NCBI GenBank assembly: GCA_963205185.1
Contig: CAUJHZ010000007.1
Span: forward strand, 1 to 64,000
DNA: 64,000 nucleotides
Reading direction: 5' to 3'
From: Planctomycetota bacterium
Lineage (GTDB): Bacteria > Planctomycetota > Phycisphaerae > Phycisphaerales > UBA5793
The position numbers and the translations under genes are program-made. Numbering within the stretch: the stretch's first letter is position 1; each line of letters begins with the position of its first letter. Shown piece after piece: positions 13,892 through 23,235 of this stretch. A model generated the notes under the pieces. It saw only the letters and a program-made list of their open reading frames with translations. It had not been told where the DNA came from and did not search any database.

Positions 13892-15568
13892 ATGATCCAC
13901 GCGAGCATGCTCGTGGGCCGATACAAGACCAACCTCATGGCAAGGCCGTTCCGCTGCGGCGCGGTGAACTGCTGGCTTGCCTGCCTCGCGGCACTGGCCT
14001 TTGCGGTGGCGGCGCACGCCCAGCCGAATGACCGGCCGCGAACGCCGGTGGTGGTGAGCGATGGGCAGCACGTCTGGTTCTTCCAGTCAGCGGGAATTGC
14101 GGAGAACTCGCGCGTCATCGTCCTGCATCACGGCCCGCGCCACGCCGAAGGTCAGGCCGAACAGGCGAGCATCGTCGAGGACATGCCTGAAGCGGCGCTG
14201 GCGGTTGACAGCAGGCTCTATTGCATCTTTCGCGGCAAGCGCAATCCCGCCGGCGGATTTCAGAACCGATCGGTCTCGACCGTGCGCGCGGAAGCGTACG
14301 ACCCGCGCTCGCGTGCCTGGGTCTACGAGCCTTCGCCCCGCGCCCGCACCGTCGCCGATCTGCCCGGCGAGGGCCGTATCAGCGGGTTTGTCGCCGATGG
14401 CCGCGAGCCGCTCGTCCTGCTCACGGAGTTGCCCGGCACCGGGCAGGGCGATTCTTCAGAGATCGAGACTGCCGAGGCGCCAGATTCAGGCGCCGAAAGC
14501 GGGGTGCCGCAGTTGCTTCGCCTCGCTCTGCCCCGCGGCGAGTGGGAACGCGTCGCGCTGCCGCCAGACGTGCACGCGGCCGATCGGTTGGCGCTGGTCG
14601 CCGGTGTGAAGCCGATGCTGCTCGTGTCCGCACCGTCGGGCCGCTCCGGGGCGTACCTGCTCGAGCCGGACCTGACATGGAGCGCCCAGAACGTCGAGAT
14701 CGCCGCCGAGCGCGTGATCGATTCGGCCTTGTACGACGGCCAGAGTTACGCCGCGCTCTCATCGGACGTGGCCGGTGAGTTGGAGATCGTGCTGCTGCGA
14801 CCACCTTCGGTCTATCCCATCGCCCGGGTCCAGACTCCGTCGGCCAGCACAAGGCTGATTGACTTCGGGGTCAGCCTCTCCCTGGCCACGGCTTCGCCCG
14901 AGGGGGATCGGCTGAGCGTAACGCCTCTTGACGTGGAGACCGGCAAGACCGGCGAGGTCATCGAACTTCGCCAGCGACTTCGGCCGGCGTTCGAGGACTT
15001 CAGCCTGCTCGTGCTGGTTGGCGCGCTTCTGTTCGCGAGTTTGATCATGTTCATCTTCCGTCCGGCGGATCCGGCCCGGATGAACGTGACGCCTCCGAAG
15101 AGCGCACGGATCGCAGAGCCGCGCCGTCGCGCCGTGGCACTGCTCATCGACCTCCTGCCCTCGGCGCTGCTGGCGGGCCTCGTGCTTGACGTGCCGCTCC
15201 GATCGGTCTTCGACATCGCGCACATGCCCATGAGAGCCCAGCACATCGAGCAGAGTTGGCCGATGATGCTCATGTTCCTCATTTGCATCGGGCACTCCAC
15301 GTTGAGCGAACTGCTCTGGGGCCGCACTCTGGGCAAGGCGCTGATGGACTGCTGGGTGGTCGGCACCAATGGCCAGCGCGCTGGCGTTACGGGCATTCTC
15401 GTCCGCAATGCAATGAAGTTCGTCGCGCTCAACGTGCCGCTGCTGTTCCTGTTCGTGTACATCAACCAGTATCGCCAGCGGCTCGGGGATCTCGCCGGCC
15501 GCACCATTGTCGTGACGCACCACGATGGCCCCGAACCCGCGGACGCGTCGATCGACCGCGAGGCTTGA
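13892..15568 (+). CDS. Exported protein with C-terminal RDD membrane domain
   Basis: This 558-residue protein has an N-terminal signal region (CGAVNCWLACLAALAFAVA, cleavage near AHA|QPND). A periplasmic beta-rich part of about 340 residues follows, with no recognised repeat, then a transmembrane helix (LLVLVGALLFASLIMFIF). The C-terminal RDD domain begins RRRAVALLIDLLPSALLAG and contains GRTLGKALMDCWVV and LGDLAGRTIVV. RDD domains are poorly understood membrane modules, some with ion or solute transport roles. The start could be 13892, 13907 or 13937; the last gives the tidiest signal peptide. The gene follows the lipoprotein by 30 bases on the same strand. It ends 8 bases before the convergent kynureninase gene. 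Confidence 0.7.
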   Translation: MIHASMLVGRYKTNLMARPFRCGAVNCWLACLAALAFAVAAHAQPNDRPRTPVVVSDGQHVWFFQSAGIAENSRVIVLHHGPRHAEGQAEQASIVEDMPEAALAVDSRLYCIFRGKRNPAGGFQNRSVSTVRAEAYDPRSRAWVYEPSPRARTVADLPGEGRISGFVADGREPLVLLTELPGTGQGDSSEIETAEAPDSGAESGVPQLLRLALPRGEWERVALPPDVHAADRLALVAGVKPMLLVSAPSGRSGAYLLEPDLTWSAQNVEIAAERVIDSALYDGQSYAALSSDVAGELEIVLLRPPSVYPIARVQTPSASTRLIDFGVSLSLATASPEGDRLSVTPLDVETGKTGEVIELRQRLRPAFEDFSLLVLVGALLFASLIMFIFRPADPARMNVTPPKSARIAEPRRRAVALLIDLLPSALLAGLVLDVPLRSVFDIAHMPMRAQHIEQSWPMMLMFLICIGHSTLSELLWGRTLGKALMDCWVVGTNGQRAGVTGILVRNAMKFVALNVPLLFLFVYINQYRQRLGDLAGRTIVVTHHDGPEPADASIDREA

Positions 15569-15575
15569 TGGACTC

Positions 15576-16904
15576 TTACCGCGGGAGTTCATCCACGGCT
15601 TCGGCCAGCGCGTCGATGGCGGCGTTCAGTTGCCGGTCGGAGAGGTACGGCGCCGGCCCGAGGCGAAGCACGCCGTCGCGATGATCCGTGTACATGCCGC
15701 GCCGGCGCAGCAGCGAACAGATTTCGGCCGCACGCGGCGAATCGAGAGCCAGAAACCCGCCGAGGCGCTCTAGCGGAATCGAGCAGTCGCGCGAGAGGAT
15801 CGCGGGATCGGCATCGAGCGCATCGAAGCGCTGGGCGAGCTGGCCCACCTGGTGCTGGCTCACTTCGCGGAGCCGCTGCGGAGTGAGGCCCATCGCATCG
15901 AAGAAATCGAGTACGCGCGCGGCGCGATAATGGCTTGTCGGGTCGTAGGTCGCGCCCGCAAAGCGGCTGTCGCCGCTGGAGAACGCGACACGGCCGGGAT
16001 GGGCGCGGTCGGCGATGGCGTCGAACTCAGCATACCAGCCGGTGATGACGGGACGAAGTGTGCAATCCGGAGGGAATCGGAGGAAGCAGTTGCCCTCGCC
16101 GCACTGGAGGTACTTGTAACCGCCTCCGAGGATGAACGCGTGTTCGAGACCTTCCAGAAGTGATGACGCCGGGCGCGGCGGTCCGCCCTCGGGATTCGAC
16201 GCGCTGCCCGCGCGGTCGAAATGCTGCAGCGCATCGACGACATTGACGCTGTGATACATGTCAACGAGCAGCGCCGCGCCGAAGCGCTGGCACGCCAGCG
16301 CGACGTCGTGCAGGCCCGGCACGATCTGTCCGGAGCGGAACAGCACGTGCGAAACCATGACCAGAGCCGTGCGATCGTTGACTGCCTCGGCCAGGCGCCA
16401 GGCGATGTCGGCGCTGGGCCGCGACGGGACGCGCACGATCTGCAGCGGGGGCATTTCGGCGAGCCGGTCGAACTGCCGCCGGGCGCTGTGGTATTCGCCG
16501 TCGGTGGTGACGATGCGCGGCCGGTCGCGCAGCGGCAGAGCCGAGAGCAGCCGCACGAGCAGGTCGTGCGTGCTTGATGCGAAGGCGTAGCAGCCATCGC
16601 GATCGCCCAGCCGCTCCATCAGCCCGCGCTTGTAGCGGTTCATTTTTTCGAAAGCGCGGGGCCACTTGTCATCGACGTACGCGGCCGCATCCTCCCATGC
16701 TTCGATCTGGCCTTCGAGCGCGACATCCGGCCACGCCTGGTGTGAGTGACCAGTGAGCAGCAGGCGATTGGCCACGTCGAATCGCGAGTAGTGCGGCGCC
16801 AGGGCGTTGTCGTCGGCGTAGAGGTCGTCCGGGGTTGGCGCTCCCGCGGTCGCCGGGGCTTCGCTTCCGTCGCTCGCTTGCGTCTTCGCCTTGCTTTCGA
16901 TCAT
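15576..16904 (-). CDS. kynU: Kynureninase
   Basis: The product (442 residues) is a PLP-dependent aminotransferase-fold enzyme that splits kynurenine to anthranilate and alanine. Visible landmarks are LLLTGHSHQAWPD, the substrate/PLP-site segment CYAFASSTHDLL, the PLP-ring Asp in LLVDMYHSVNVVDAL (about D215) and the Schiff-base Lys in LGGGYKYLQCGEGNCFLRFP (about K264). The ATG at 16904 is chosen because it lies 12 bases after the kynA stop; an upstream frame would overlap kynA. The pairing with tryptophan 2,3-dioxygenase makes the assignment strong. No kynurenine formamidase is adjacent. Confidence 0.85.
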   Translation of the reverse strand: MIESKAKTQASDGSEAPATAGAPTPDDLYADDNALAPHYSRFDVANRLLLTGHSHQAWPDVALEGQIEAWEDAAAYVDDKWPRAFEKMNRYKRGLMERLGDRDGCYAFASSTHDLLVRLLSALPLRDRPRIVTTDGEYHSARRQFDRLAEMPPLQIVRVPSRPSADIAWRLAEAVNDRTALVMVSHVLFRSGQIVPGLHDVALACQRFGAALLVDMYHSVNVVDALQHFDRAGSASNPEGGPPRPASSLLEGLEHAFILGGGYKYLQCGEGNCFLRFPPDCTLRPVITGWYAEFDAIADRAHPGRVAFSSGDSRFAGATYDPTSHYRAARVLDFFDAMGLTPQRLREVSQHQVGQLAQRFDALDADPAILSRDCSIPLERLGGFLALDSPRAAEICSLLRRRGMYTDHRDGVLRLGPAPYLSDRQLNAAIDALAEAVDELPR

Positions 16905-16915
16905 TGCGCGGCTTT

Positions 16916-17719
16916 CTACAGGTGGATGCGGATGGCCCACAGATCAGGGAACAGCGGTCGAAAGAGCGTCTGCCTGAGGTACTCGGCGCCCGCCGAGCCG
17001 CCCGTGCCGGGCTTGGCGCCGATGGTGCGTTCGACCATCTTCACATGGCGGTAGCGCCACTCCTGCAGCCCTTCATCCAGATCGACGAGGCGCTCGCACA
17101 CCTGCGCGCAGAGCGGGCACGTGCGGTAGACCTTGACGAGCGTCTGCTGCAGCGTCTCGCTCGGCTCCCACCGCTGCGTCACATCGCGCTCCAGCAGTTC
17201 GCGCGGCACATCGAAGCCGTTGGCGACGAGGAAGCGCAGAAACGAGTCGAAGAGCGCCGGTTCGCCCATGCGCTTCGCGAGGCGTCGGCGCGGTTCGCTG
17301 CCCTCAGCCTGCGCGGCGATGGCGTGGGGCTGGCGGTGGCCGAGCACGAACTCCACCTCGCGGAACTGCGCAGACTGAAACCCGCTGGCGCTTTCCAGGC
17401 GCCCTCGGAAAGAGTTGAACGAGAGCGGCGTCATCGTTTCCAGAATGTCCACCTGGCCGACGAGCGTCTTGAGGACCGTCAGGATGCGCTTGAACGTGTG
17501 CAGGGCCGCCGGGGCGTCGTTGGCTTCGAGGCGCGTCCGGAGATAATCCAGTTCGTGGAGCACCTGCTTGAACCAGAGTTCGTACACCTGGTGGATGATG
17601 ATAAAGAGCATCTCATCGTGCTCGGGTCGGCCCTCCTCACCGACCGATCGACAGCGCTGGCAGGCGAGCAATTCATCGACTTTGAGGTAGTTCGAGTAGG
17701 TGACGGCGGCGCTGGTCAT
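16916..17719 (-). CDS. kynA: Tryptophan 2,3-dioxygenase
   Basis: The 267-residue haem enzyme opens the indole ring of L-tryptophan to give N-formylkynurenine. Diagnostic segments are SNYLKVDELL at the N-terminus, HDEMLFIIIHQVYELWFKQ, and near the C-terminus YRHVKMVERTIG (haem-ligand His) with KPGTGGSAGAEYL. Length and motif order fit the family. CCGGAG lies upstream of the ATG at 17719. It is followed 12 bases later by kynU, so the two form a catabolic operon. The operon is transcribed divergently from the CoA-transferase genes, with a 77-base gap that must hold both promoters. Confidence 0.92.
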   Translation of the reverse strand: MTSAAVTYSNYLKVDELLACQRCRSVGEEGRPEHDEMLFIIIHQVYELWFKQVLHELDYLRTRLEANDAPAALHTFKRILTVLKTLVGQVDILETMTPLSFNSFRGRLESASGFQSAQFREVEFVLGHRQPHAIAAQAEGSEPRRRLAKRMGEPALFDSFLRFLVANGFDVPRELLERDVTQRWEPSETLQQTLVKVYRTCPLCAQVCERLVDLDEGLQEWRYRHVKMVERTIGAKPGTGGSAGAEYLRQTLFRPLFPDLWAIRIHL

Positions 17720-17796
17720 GCAGACTCCGGGTGCGGTCAGTGGGGGCGAAATCCGGGCATGGTCGCGGCGGGACGTGGGCCTACGATGATCTCGCC

Positions 17797-18501
17797 ATGA
17801 TCAACAAAGTCTATGCGACACCAGCTGCCGCACTCGACGGCCTGCTCCATGACGGCATGACCGTGATGGTCGGCGGCTTTGGACTCTGCGGCATTCCCGA
17901 GCGGCTCATTCTCGCCCTGCGCGACAGCGGGACAAACGGCATCACGGCCATCTCGAACAACGCCGGGATCGACGACTGGGGCCTGGGACTGCTCCTGCAG
18001 ACGCGGCAGATCCGCAAGATGGTCTCGACCTACGTCGGCGAGAATGACGAATTCGCGCGGCAGTTTCTTTCCGGGGAACTCGAGATCGAGTTCGTGCCGC
18101 AGGGGACGTTCGCCGAGCGCATCCGCGCCGGCGGAGCGGGCATTCCCGCGTTCTACACCCGCACCGCAGTGGGCACGCCGCTGGCGGAGGGCAAAGAGCA
18201 CCACGACTTCGACGGGCATACCTACGTCATGGAGCGCTGGCTCAAGGCAGATGTCTCGCTCGTCAAGGCGTGGAGAGCCGACACGGTCGGCAACCTCATG
18301 TTTCGAAAAACCGCGCGCAACTTCAACCCCATGATGGCGATGGCCGGCCGGACCACCGTGGCCGAGGTTGAAGAGATCGTTCCGGCCGGATACATCGATC
18401 CGGATTCGGTGCACACGCCGGGCATCTTTGTCGATCGCATTGTGAAGACCACCAGCGAAAAACGGATTGAGCAGCGGACCACCACGCCGCGCTCGACCTG
18501 A
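17797..18501 (+). CDS. scoA: 3-oxoacid CoA-transferase, subunit A
   Basis: This 234-residue protein has the alpha-subunit pattern of class I CoA-transferases. [16 protein letters not shown] is the family GGFG-x-x-G-x-P signature, followed by [14 protein letters not shown] and [15 protein letters not shown]. With subunit B it moves CoA from succinyl-CoA (or acetyl-CoA) to acetoacetate, in ketone-body or acetoacetate use. Subunit B starts 16 bases downstream on the same strand. The genes diverge from kynA-kynU. Acetoacetyl-CoA arises in amino acid breakdown, so a joint catabolic role is possible but not shown. Confidence 0.9.
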   Translation: MINKVYATPAAALDGLLHDGMTVMVGGFGLCGIPERLILALRDSGTNGITAISNNAGIDDWGLGLLLQTRQIRKMVSTYVGENDEFARQFLSGELEIEFVPQGTFAERIRAGGAGIPAFYTRTAVGTPLAEGKEHHDFDGHTYVMERWLKADVSLVKAWRADTVGNLMFRKTARNFNPMMAMAGRTTVAEVEEIVPAGYIDPDSVHTPGIFVDRIVKTTSEKRIEQRTTTPRST

Positions 18502-18517
18502 ATCACCGGAGTTGGAA

Positions 18518-19186
18518 ATGCCTCTGACACGCGACCAGATTACCAGGCGGGCCGCCCGGGAACTGCACGACGGCTTTTACGTCAACCTCGGCATCGGCAT
18601 GCCCACCCTCGTGGCCAACCACGTGCCTGCGGGCATGCAGGTGTGGCTCCAATCTGAAAACGGCCTGCTGGGCATGGGCCGGTTTCCGCACGAGGATGAA
18701 GTCGATGCCGATCTCATCAACGCCGGCAAGCAGACGGTCACCGCCGTCGCCGGCGCCTCGTTCTTTGACGGCGCGACGTCGTTCGCGATGATCCGCGGCG
18801 GGCACATCGACATGGCCATTCTCGGCGCCATGGAGATCAGCGAGGACGGCGACATCGCCAACTGGATGGTGCCCGGCAAGATGGTCAAAGGCGTGGGTGG
18901 AGCGATGGATCTCGTGGCCGGCGTCAAGCGCGTCGTCGTCACGATGGAGCACACCACCAAGAAGGGTGAACCCAAGATCATCCCCCAGTGCACGCTCCCG
19001 CTGACCGGCAAGGACTGCATCGACATGATCATCACCGACCTGTGCGTGATGCACCGCCGGGAGCGCGACGGCCGGAAGCGCTTCGAGGTGACCGAGATCG
19101 CCCCCGACGTCACGCGCCAGCAGGTGGAGCAGGCGACGTCGGCCGAGATCTGGTGGTCGCCGGATCTCAAGCCGGTGGCGGTGTGA
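18518..19186 (+). CDS. scoB: 3-oxoacid CoA-transferase, subunit B
   Basis: This 222-residue beta subunit carries the catalytic glutamate in [11 protein letters not shown], which forms the enzyme-CoA thioester. The family stretch [15 protein letters not shown] is near the N-terminus, and [21 protein letters not shown] and [11 protein letters not shown] are further along. It pairs with subunit A immediately upstream (16-base gap). The ATG at 18518 has CGGAG 6 bases before it. All expected motifs are present and the length is normal. The gene ends 164 bases before the secretion operon, with no obvious hairpin terminator. Confidence 0.92.
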   Translation: MPLTRDQITRRAARELHDGFYVNLGIGMPTLVANHVPAGMQVWLQSENGLLGMGRFPHEDEVDADLINAGKQTVTAVAGASFFDGATSFAMIRGGHIDMAILGAMEISEDGDIANWMVPGKMVKGVGGAMDLVAGVKRVVVTMEHTTKKGEPKIIPQCTLPLTGKDCIDMIITDLCVMHRRERDGRKRFEVTEIAPDVTRQQVEQATSAEIWWSPDLKPVAV

Positions 19187-19350
19187 ACATGCCCCGATAA
19201 TGCCCGCGTTGCGCCTGTGCCGGATCGGCGCAACGTTGCGGCGCTGGCGCGCGGGCGAAGCCTGAATCAGCCGCTGCCGATGGCCGATAGCCCGGCCGGG
19301 GTGGAGCGCGCCCATTTTGCGCGCGGTGCACCCTTTTGAGGTGCGGCGCG

Positions 19351-19845
19351 ATGGCCGAGCGGGCAGATCTGACAATCCGGCAATTCGAGCGGAACGAAGT
19401 CGTGCTCGACGGCGAGTTTGAGGTGGCGCCCGTCGATCGCGCGCAGGTGATCTTCTCCGCCCGGCATGCGGCCGTCATCGACGCGCACACCCTTCGCATC
19501 ACAGTTTCCGATATCGGAGCGGGCGGAATCGGCTTTCAGGCTCCGATGTATCTGCCGCGCATGCTGCGAGGCACCGTTCGCATCCTCGAGGCGGCCAAGA
19601 CGATGGGACAGCACCATTCCCACTCGCCGCGATGCGTCGCGTTTGAGCACGCGGTGCGCATTCGCCGGGTCGATCTCACGAGCCGCATCCCGTCATATTT
19701 CATCGGATCGAGTTTCGAGGCTGCCGATGCGCGTCTGGATGAGGCGCTCGCGGCGATGATGGAGCGCCTTTCCGAAACCATGCAGCTCCGGGCGGCGGAG
19801 GTCTTCTCCGCCGCCGCTCCTGATGAATCGGAAGCCGCGCCATGA
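19351..19845 (+). CDS. PilZ-like domain protein at the head of the secretion/pilus operon
   Basis: This 164-residue protein resembles PilZ domains. RQFER near the N-terminus fits the c-di-GMP-binding RxxxR motif, and SDIGAGGIGF sits where D/NxSxxG is expected, although Gly replaces the Ser. The C-terminal region is a helix (DEALAAMMERLSETMQ). If it binds c-di-GMP it could tune the downstream ATPase, as PilZ proteins do for type IV pili; the imperfect second motif leaves binding uncertain. GAGG precedes the ATG. Its stop overlaps the gspE start (ATGA), showing tight coupling. Confidence 0.6.
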   Translation: MAERADLTIRQFERNEVVLDGEFEVAPVDRAQVIFSARHAAVIDAHTLRITVSDIGAGGIGFQAPMYLPRMLRGTVRILEAAKTMGQHHSHSPRCVAFEHAVRIRRVDLTSRIPSYFIGSSFEAADARLDEALAAMMERLSETMQLRAAEVFSAAAPDESEAAP

Positions 19846-21527
19846 ATGAGTCGGCTGAATTCCTCGGCAAGGCGCTCGTTGAGGAGGGGCTGCTCAGTCG
19901 CGCCCAACTCAGCCAGGCCGCGGCTCTCGCGCGCGAAGCCGACTGCACCCTCGACGAGGCCATCGAGACGCTGGCGCTGCTGCCCGCCGATCGGATCGCC
20001 ATGACCAAGGCGCAGATCTGCGAAGCGCCCTATGCCGATCTCTCGCAATTCGAGATCAACCTCTCCAACTGCCGGCTCATTCCCCGCGCTCTGGCGCGGC
20101 AGCACCTGTGCATCCCGCTGTTCGTCATCGACGACGTGGTCGCGCTGGGGATCGAAGATCCGCTCAACCTTCAGGCGCTCGACCAGGTCCGCCAACTCGT
20201 TCGCCGCGAGGTCGATCCGATTCTGTGCGAGCCCAAGGCGCTGCGCGACCTGATCGAACGGGCGTACGCGCTGACCGGCGACGAATCCAACGAACGCAAC
20301 GGTGATGAAGTCGCGGTGGAGGAGAGCGAGAGCGGGCCGATCGTGCTGGCGGTCAACACCCTGCTGGCGGATGCGATCCGCAGCGGCGCCTCCGATGTCC
20401 ACGTCAACCCCGACCAGGGCGAAATGCACATCCGCTACCGGATCGACGGCGTGCTGCACAAGAGGCAAGGGCCCCCGCTCAGCATGCACAGCAAGATCGT
20501 CCAGCGGCTCAAGGTCATGGCCGGGCTTGACGTCACGCAGACGCGCCGGCCGCAGGATGGCAAGTTCCACTTCGCGCACGGCGATTGGCGCGTGGACATC
20601 CGGCTGAGCGTGATGCCGACCGTTACGGGCGAAAACGCGGTCATTCGCATCCTCAACGCGGGCAGCACGATTCTCACCTTCGCCGAACTGGGCATCGACC
20701 CGACGACCGCCGGGCAACTCGAGCAGATCCTCGCTCAGCCGCACGGCATGCTCCTCGTCACCGGGCCGACCGGCAGCGGCAAGACCACGACGCTCTACAG
20801 CGCCATTTCGCAGATCAACACCCTGCAACTGAACATCATCACCATCGAGGATCCCGTCGAGATCCGCATGCCGCTGGTGCGCCAGGTGCAGGTCAATCCG
20901 GAGATCGACCTGACGTTTGCATCGACGCTGCGATCCGTGCTGCGGCAGGATCCCGACGTCGTTCTCGTCGGCGAGATTCGCGACGAGGAAACGGCGGCGA
21001 TCGCGTTGCAGGCTTCGCTCACCGGCCACCTTGTGCTTTCGACGCTTCACACGAACGACGCCGCGGGTGCGATCGCGCGCCTGACGGATTTCGGACTGCC
21101 GCCGTTTGTCATCAACTCAGCCGTGTCGGGCGTGCTCGCGCAGCGGCTGGTGCGGCGCGTCTGCGACCAGTGCGCAGCGCCGGACGAACCGGCGCCGCTT
21201 CACGTGGCGCAGTTCGACCTGCACGATGCACGCGGCCTGCGGCGAGGGCGCGGCTGTCCGCGTTGCCTCCAGAGCGGCTATCACGGGCGCATCGGCCTGT
21301 ACGAATTGTTGCGCTTCACGGCCCCATTGCAGGAAGCGGTGGCGGGCGGGGCGTCCACAGATGAAATCCGCCGCGTCGCCATGCGCGACGGCTCGCGGCT
21401 GATGTGGCAGGACGGGATCGACAAGGCGCGCCTGGGCCTGACCACCATCGACGAAGTCGGGCGGATGGTCATGGTCGATCAGACGACGCAGGCCGGCGCC
21501 GCTGCGCCGCTGAGGAGATCGGCATGA
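19842..21527 (+). CDS. gspE: Type II secretion / type IV pilus assembly ATPase (GspE/PilB family)
   Basis: This 561-residue hexameric ATPase powers pseudopilus assembly at the inner membrane. The N-terminal MshEN/GspE-N-like region (LGKALVEEGLLSRAQLSQA) is followed by the ATPase core. Its landmarks are the Walker A GPTGSGKTTT (about residue 307), the Asp box ITIEDPVE, Walker B-like DPDVVLVGEIRDEETA (about 370) and the His box LVLSTLHTNDA. A tetracysteine zinc motif is split between VCDQC and CPRC (about 440-475). All catalytic motifs are intact. The start overlaps the PilZ gene stop, and the stop overlaps the next gene start, so translation is coupled across three genes. Confidence 0.95.
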   Translation: MNESAEFLGKALVEEGLLSRAQLSQAAALAREADCTLDEAIETLALLPADRIAMTKAQICEAPYADLSQFEINLSNCRLIPRALARQHLCIPLFVIDDVVALGIEDPLNLQALDQVRQLVRREVDPILCEPKALRDLIERAYALTGDESNERNGDEVAVEESESGPIVLAVNTLLADAIRSGASDVHVNPDQGEMHIRYRIDGVLHKRQGPPLSMHSKIVQRLKVMAGLDVTQTRRPQDGKFHFAHGDWRVDIRLSVMPTVTGENAVIRILNAGSTILTFAELGIDPTTAGQLEQILAQPHGMLLVTGPTGSGKTTTLYSAISQINTLQLNIITIEDPVEIRMPLVRQVQVNPEIDLTFASTLRSVLRQDPDVVLVGEIRDEETAAIALQASLTGHLVLSTLHTNDAAGAIARLTDFGLPPFVINSAVSGVLAQRLVRRVCDQCAAPDEPAPLHVAQFDLHDARGLRRGRGCPRCLQSGYHGRIGLYELLRFTAPLQEAVAGGASTDEIRRVAMRDGSRLMWQDGIDKARLGLTTIDEVGRMVMVDQTTQAGAAAPLRRSA

Positions 21528-22726
21528 CCGCGGGAACCTACGAGTTCAAGGCGGTCGATGCTCGCGGGCAGACGCGCTCGGGCGTCATGGCGGCGAGCAC
21601 GTGGGATGAAGCGTATCGCCGAGTGGTCTCGACCGGCCTGACGCCCGTGTCGGTGCGCGAGCAGCGCCGCCGCCGCCGCCGGGGGGCGCGGCGGATCACG
21701 CTGCGCGACGTAAGCCAGTTCACCTACCAGTTCTCGGTGCTCATCGAAGCGCGCATTCCAATCGCCGACGGCCTGCGGTCGATCGCGCGCGAAGAGTCCA
21801 ACGCGGCGCTGGCGGCGATGATCGATGACATTGCCGCCGGTATCGCCTCGGGCAGCAGCGTGACGGCGGCGATGAGCGGGTACCGCGACGTGCTGGGCGA
21901 CGTGTATATCGAGACCATCAACGCGGCGGAAAAAAGCGGCAACCTCGTGCGCATCCTTGCCCACCTGGCCGAGATGCTCGATCGGGAGGTCGAAACGCGC
22001 GCCAGCCTGCGCTCAGCGCTGATGTACCCGGTCTGCGTCCTCACGGCGCTGGTCGCGGCGATGACGTTTCTGATGATCTTCGTCGTGCCGCGATTCGTGG
22101 CGATGTTCGAGTCGCGCGGCATCGAACTGCCCCTGGCGACGCGCCTTGTTATCGGCATCAGCGACGCTTTCGCGTCATACTGGTGGATCATTGCCGGTGG
22201 GATCATCGCCGCGGCCGCCATTCTCCGGCGGCTCGCGGGCACGGCTCATGGCAGCCTGTTTCTCGACCGATGCGTGCACCGGCTGCCGATCGTGCGCAGC
22301 GCGCTGCAGTCGGCGGCGCTGGCGCGGTTTGCCCACGTCTTTGGCCTCTCGATTTCCAGCGGACTGTCGATGATGGATTGCCTGGAAATGGGCGGTCGAG
22401 CCGCGGGCAGGCCGTTGCTGCTGCTCGATGCGCGGCGCCTGGCTACGCAGGTTTCGCAGGGAGGAAGGCTTGCCGAAGTGTTACAGGACTGCCCGTACAT
22501 CTCGGGTTTCGCGCGGCGGCTCATCTCCGCGGGGGAGCAGTCCGCCGAACTGCCCAACATGTGCCGCATCATCGCCCGGCACTACGACCGGGAAGTGTCG
22601 TACATTACGCGCAACATGGCCACGCTGATCGAACCGGTGGTCGTCGTGGCGCTGGCCGCGATGGTGCTCGGCCTGGCGCTGGCGATCTTCCTGCCGATGT
22701 GGAACTCGATGGCCCTGTTGGGATGA
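21524..22726 (+). CDS. gspF: Type II secretion / pilus inner-membrane platform protein (GspF/PilC family)
   Basis: The 400-residue product starts with the family leader YEFKAVDARGQTRSGVM. It then has two repeated GspF domains (QFSVLIEARIPIADGL and FGLSISSGLSMMDCLEMGG), each followed by transmembrane segments, including YPVCVLTALVAAMTFLMIFVVP and a C-terminal VVVVALAAMVLGLALAIFLP. It forms the membrane platform that couples the ATPase to pseudopilin assembly. The ATG at 21524 overlaps the gspE stop by 4 bases, with GAGGAGA upstream. A 76-base gap separates it from the pseudopilin genes, where an additional promoter or processing site might lie. Confidence 0.92.
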   Translation: MTAGTYEFKAVDARGQTRSGVMAASTWDEAYRRVVSTGLTPVSVREQRRRRRRGARRITLRDVSQFTYQFSVLIEARIPIADGLRSIAREESNAALAAMIDDIAAGIASGSSVTAAMSGYRDVLGDVYIETINAAEKSGNLVRILAHLAEMLDREVETRASLRSALMYPVCVLTALVAAMTFLMIFVVPRFVAMFESRGIELPLATRLVIGISDAFASYWWIIAGGIIAAAAILRRLAGTAHGSLFLDRCVHRLPIVRSALQSAALARFAHVFGLSISSGLSMMDCLEMGGRAAGRPLLLLDARRLATQVSQGGRLAEVLQDCPYISGFARRLISAGEQSAELPNMCRIIARHYDREVSYITRNMATLIEPVVVVALAAMVLGLALAIFLPMWNSMALLG

Positions 22727-22802
22727 CTTTTCGCGGCCGAGCCGTGGTGCGGCCGCATCAACGTGGTGGAATGAACTGAACTGGCAATCGGAGGTTGACA
22801 AG

Positions 22803-23231
22803 ATGGACTCGCATCGGATCGGACACCGGACTCGCCGCGCCTTCACCCTGATCGAACTCATCGCCGTCATCGTGGTGCTGGCGATCCTGTCGGGCGTGGC
22901 GCTGCCCAGGTTCTTCGATTATTCGGCCAAGGCGAAGGAATCCGCCTGCCGCGGCGCGCTGGGCGGCGTGCGCAGCGCCATTGTCAGCTTCTACAGCAAC
23001 TCGGCCGTGAACGGCTCGCCGGTATATCCGACGATCGCGCAACTGCGCACGGCCGGTACGGTCATGCAGGAAGCCATTCCCGAGAATCCGTACAACAACG
23101 ACAGTCGCATCCTCGCCGCCTCGTGGGATGCCAGCAATCCGCCCGTTTCCGGGAACCGCGGCTGGTGTTACGACGAAGCGACTGGTAAGTTCTGGGCCAA
23201 CAGTGACACGTTGGACGAGAACACCTGGTAA
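22803..23231 (+). CDS. Major pseudopilin-like protein (GspG-like)
   Basis: This 142-residue protein has a short basic leader (TRRA) before FTLIELIAVIVVLAILSGVALP, the classical type IV pilin N-terminal helix with Glu at +5. Ala rather than Gly precedes the cleavage site. The C-terminal part ends with NRGWCYDEATGKFWANS. Pseudopilins of the GspG kind form the shaft of the secretion pseudopilus after processing by a prepilin peptidase, which is not encoded here. GGAGG precedes the ATG. It is the first of a run of five N-methylated-pilin-type genes. Most similar in length and place to GspG; the C-terminal calcium site is not clearly visible. Confidence 0.8.
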   Translation: MDSHRIGHRTRRAFTLIELIAVIVVLAILSGVALPRFFDYSAKAKESACRGALGGVRSAIVSFYSNSAVNGSPVYPTIAQLRTAGTVMQEAIPENPYNNDSRILAASWDASNPPVSGNRGWCYDEATGKFWANSDTLDENTW

Positions 23232-23235
23232 CGCC

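Noticed and set aside
16835-17800. Plus-strand frame opposite the kyn operon
   Set aside because: It is antisense to tryptophan 2,3-dioxygenase, whose motifs are intact, and shows no family pattern.
19536-21050. 504-codon minus-strand frame opposite the PilZ and GspE genes
   Set aside because: It lies wholly antisense to gspE, which has every expected motif. Long opposite frames are common in GC-rich coding DNA.
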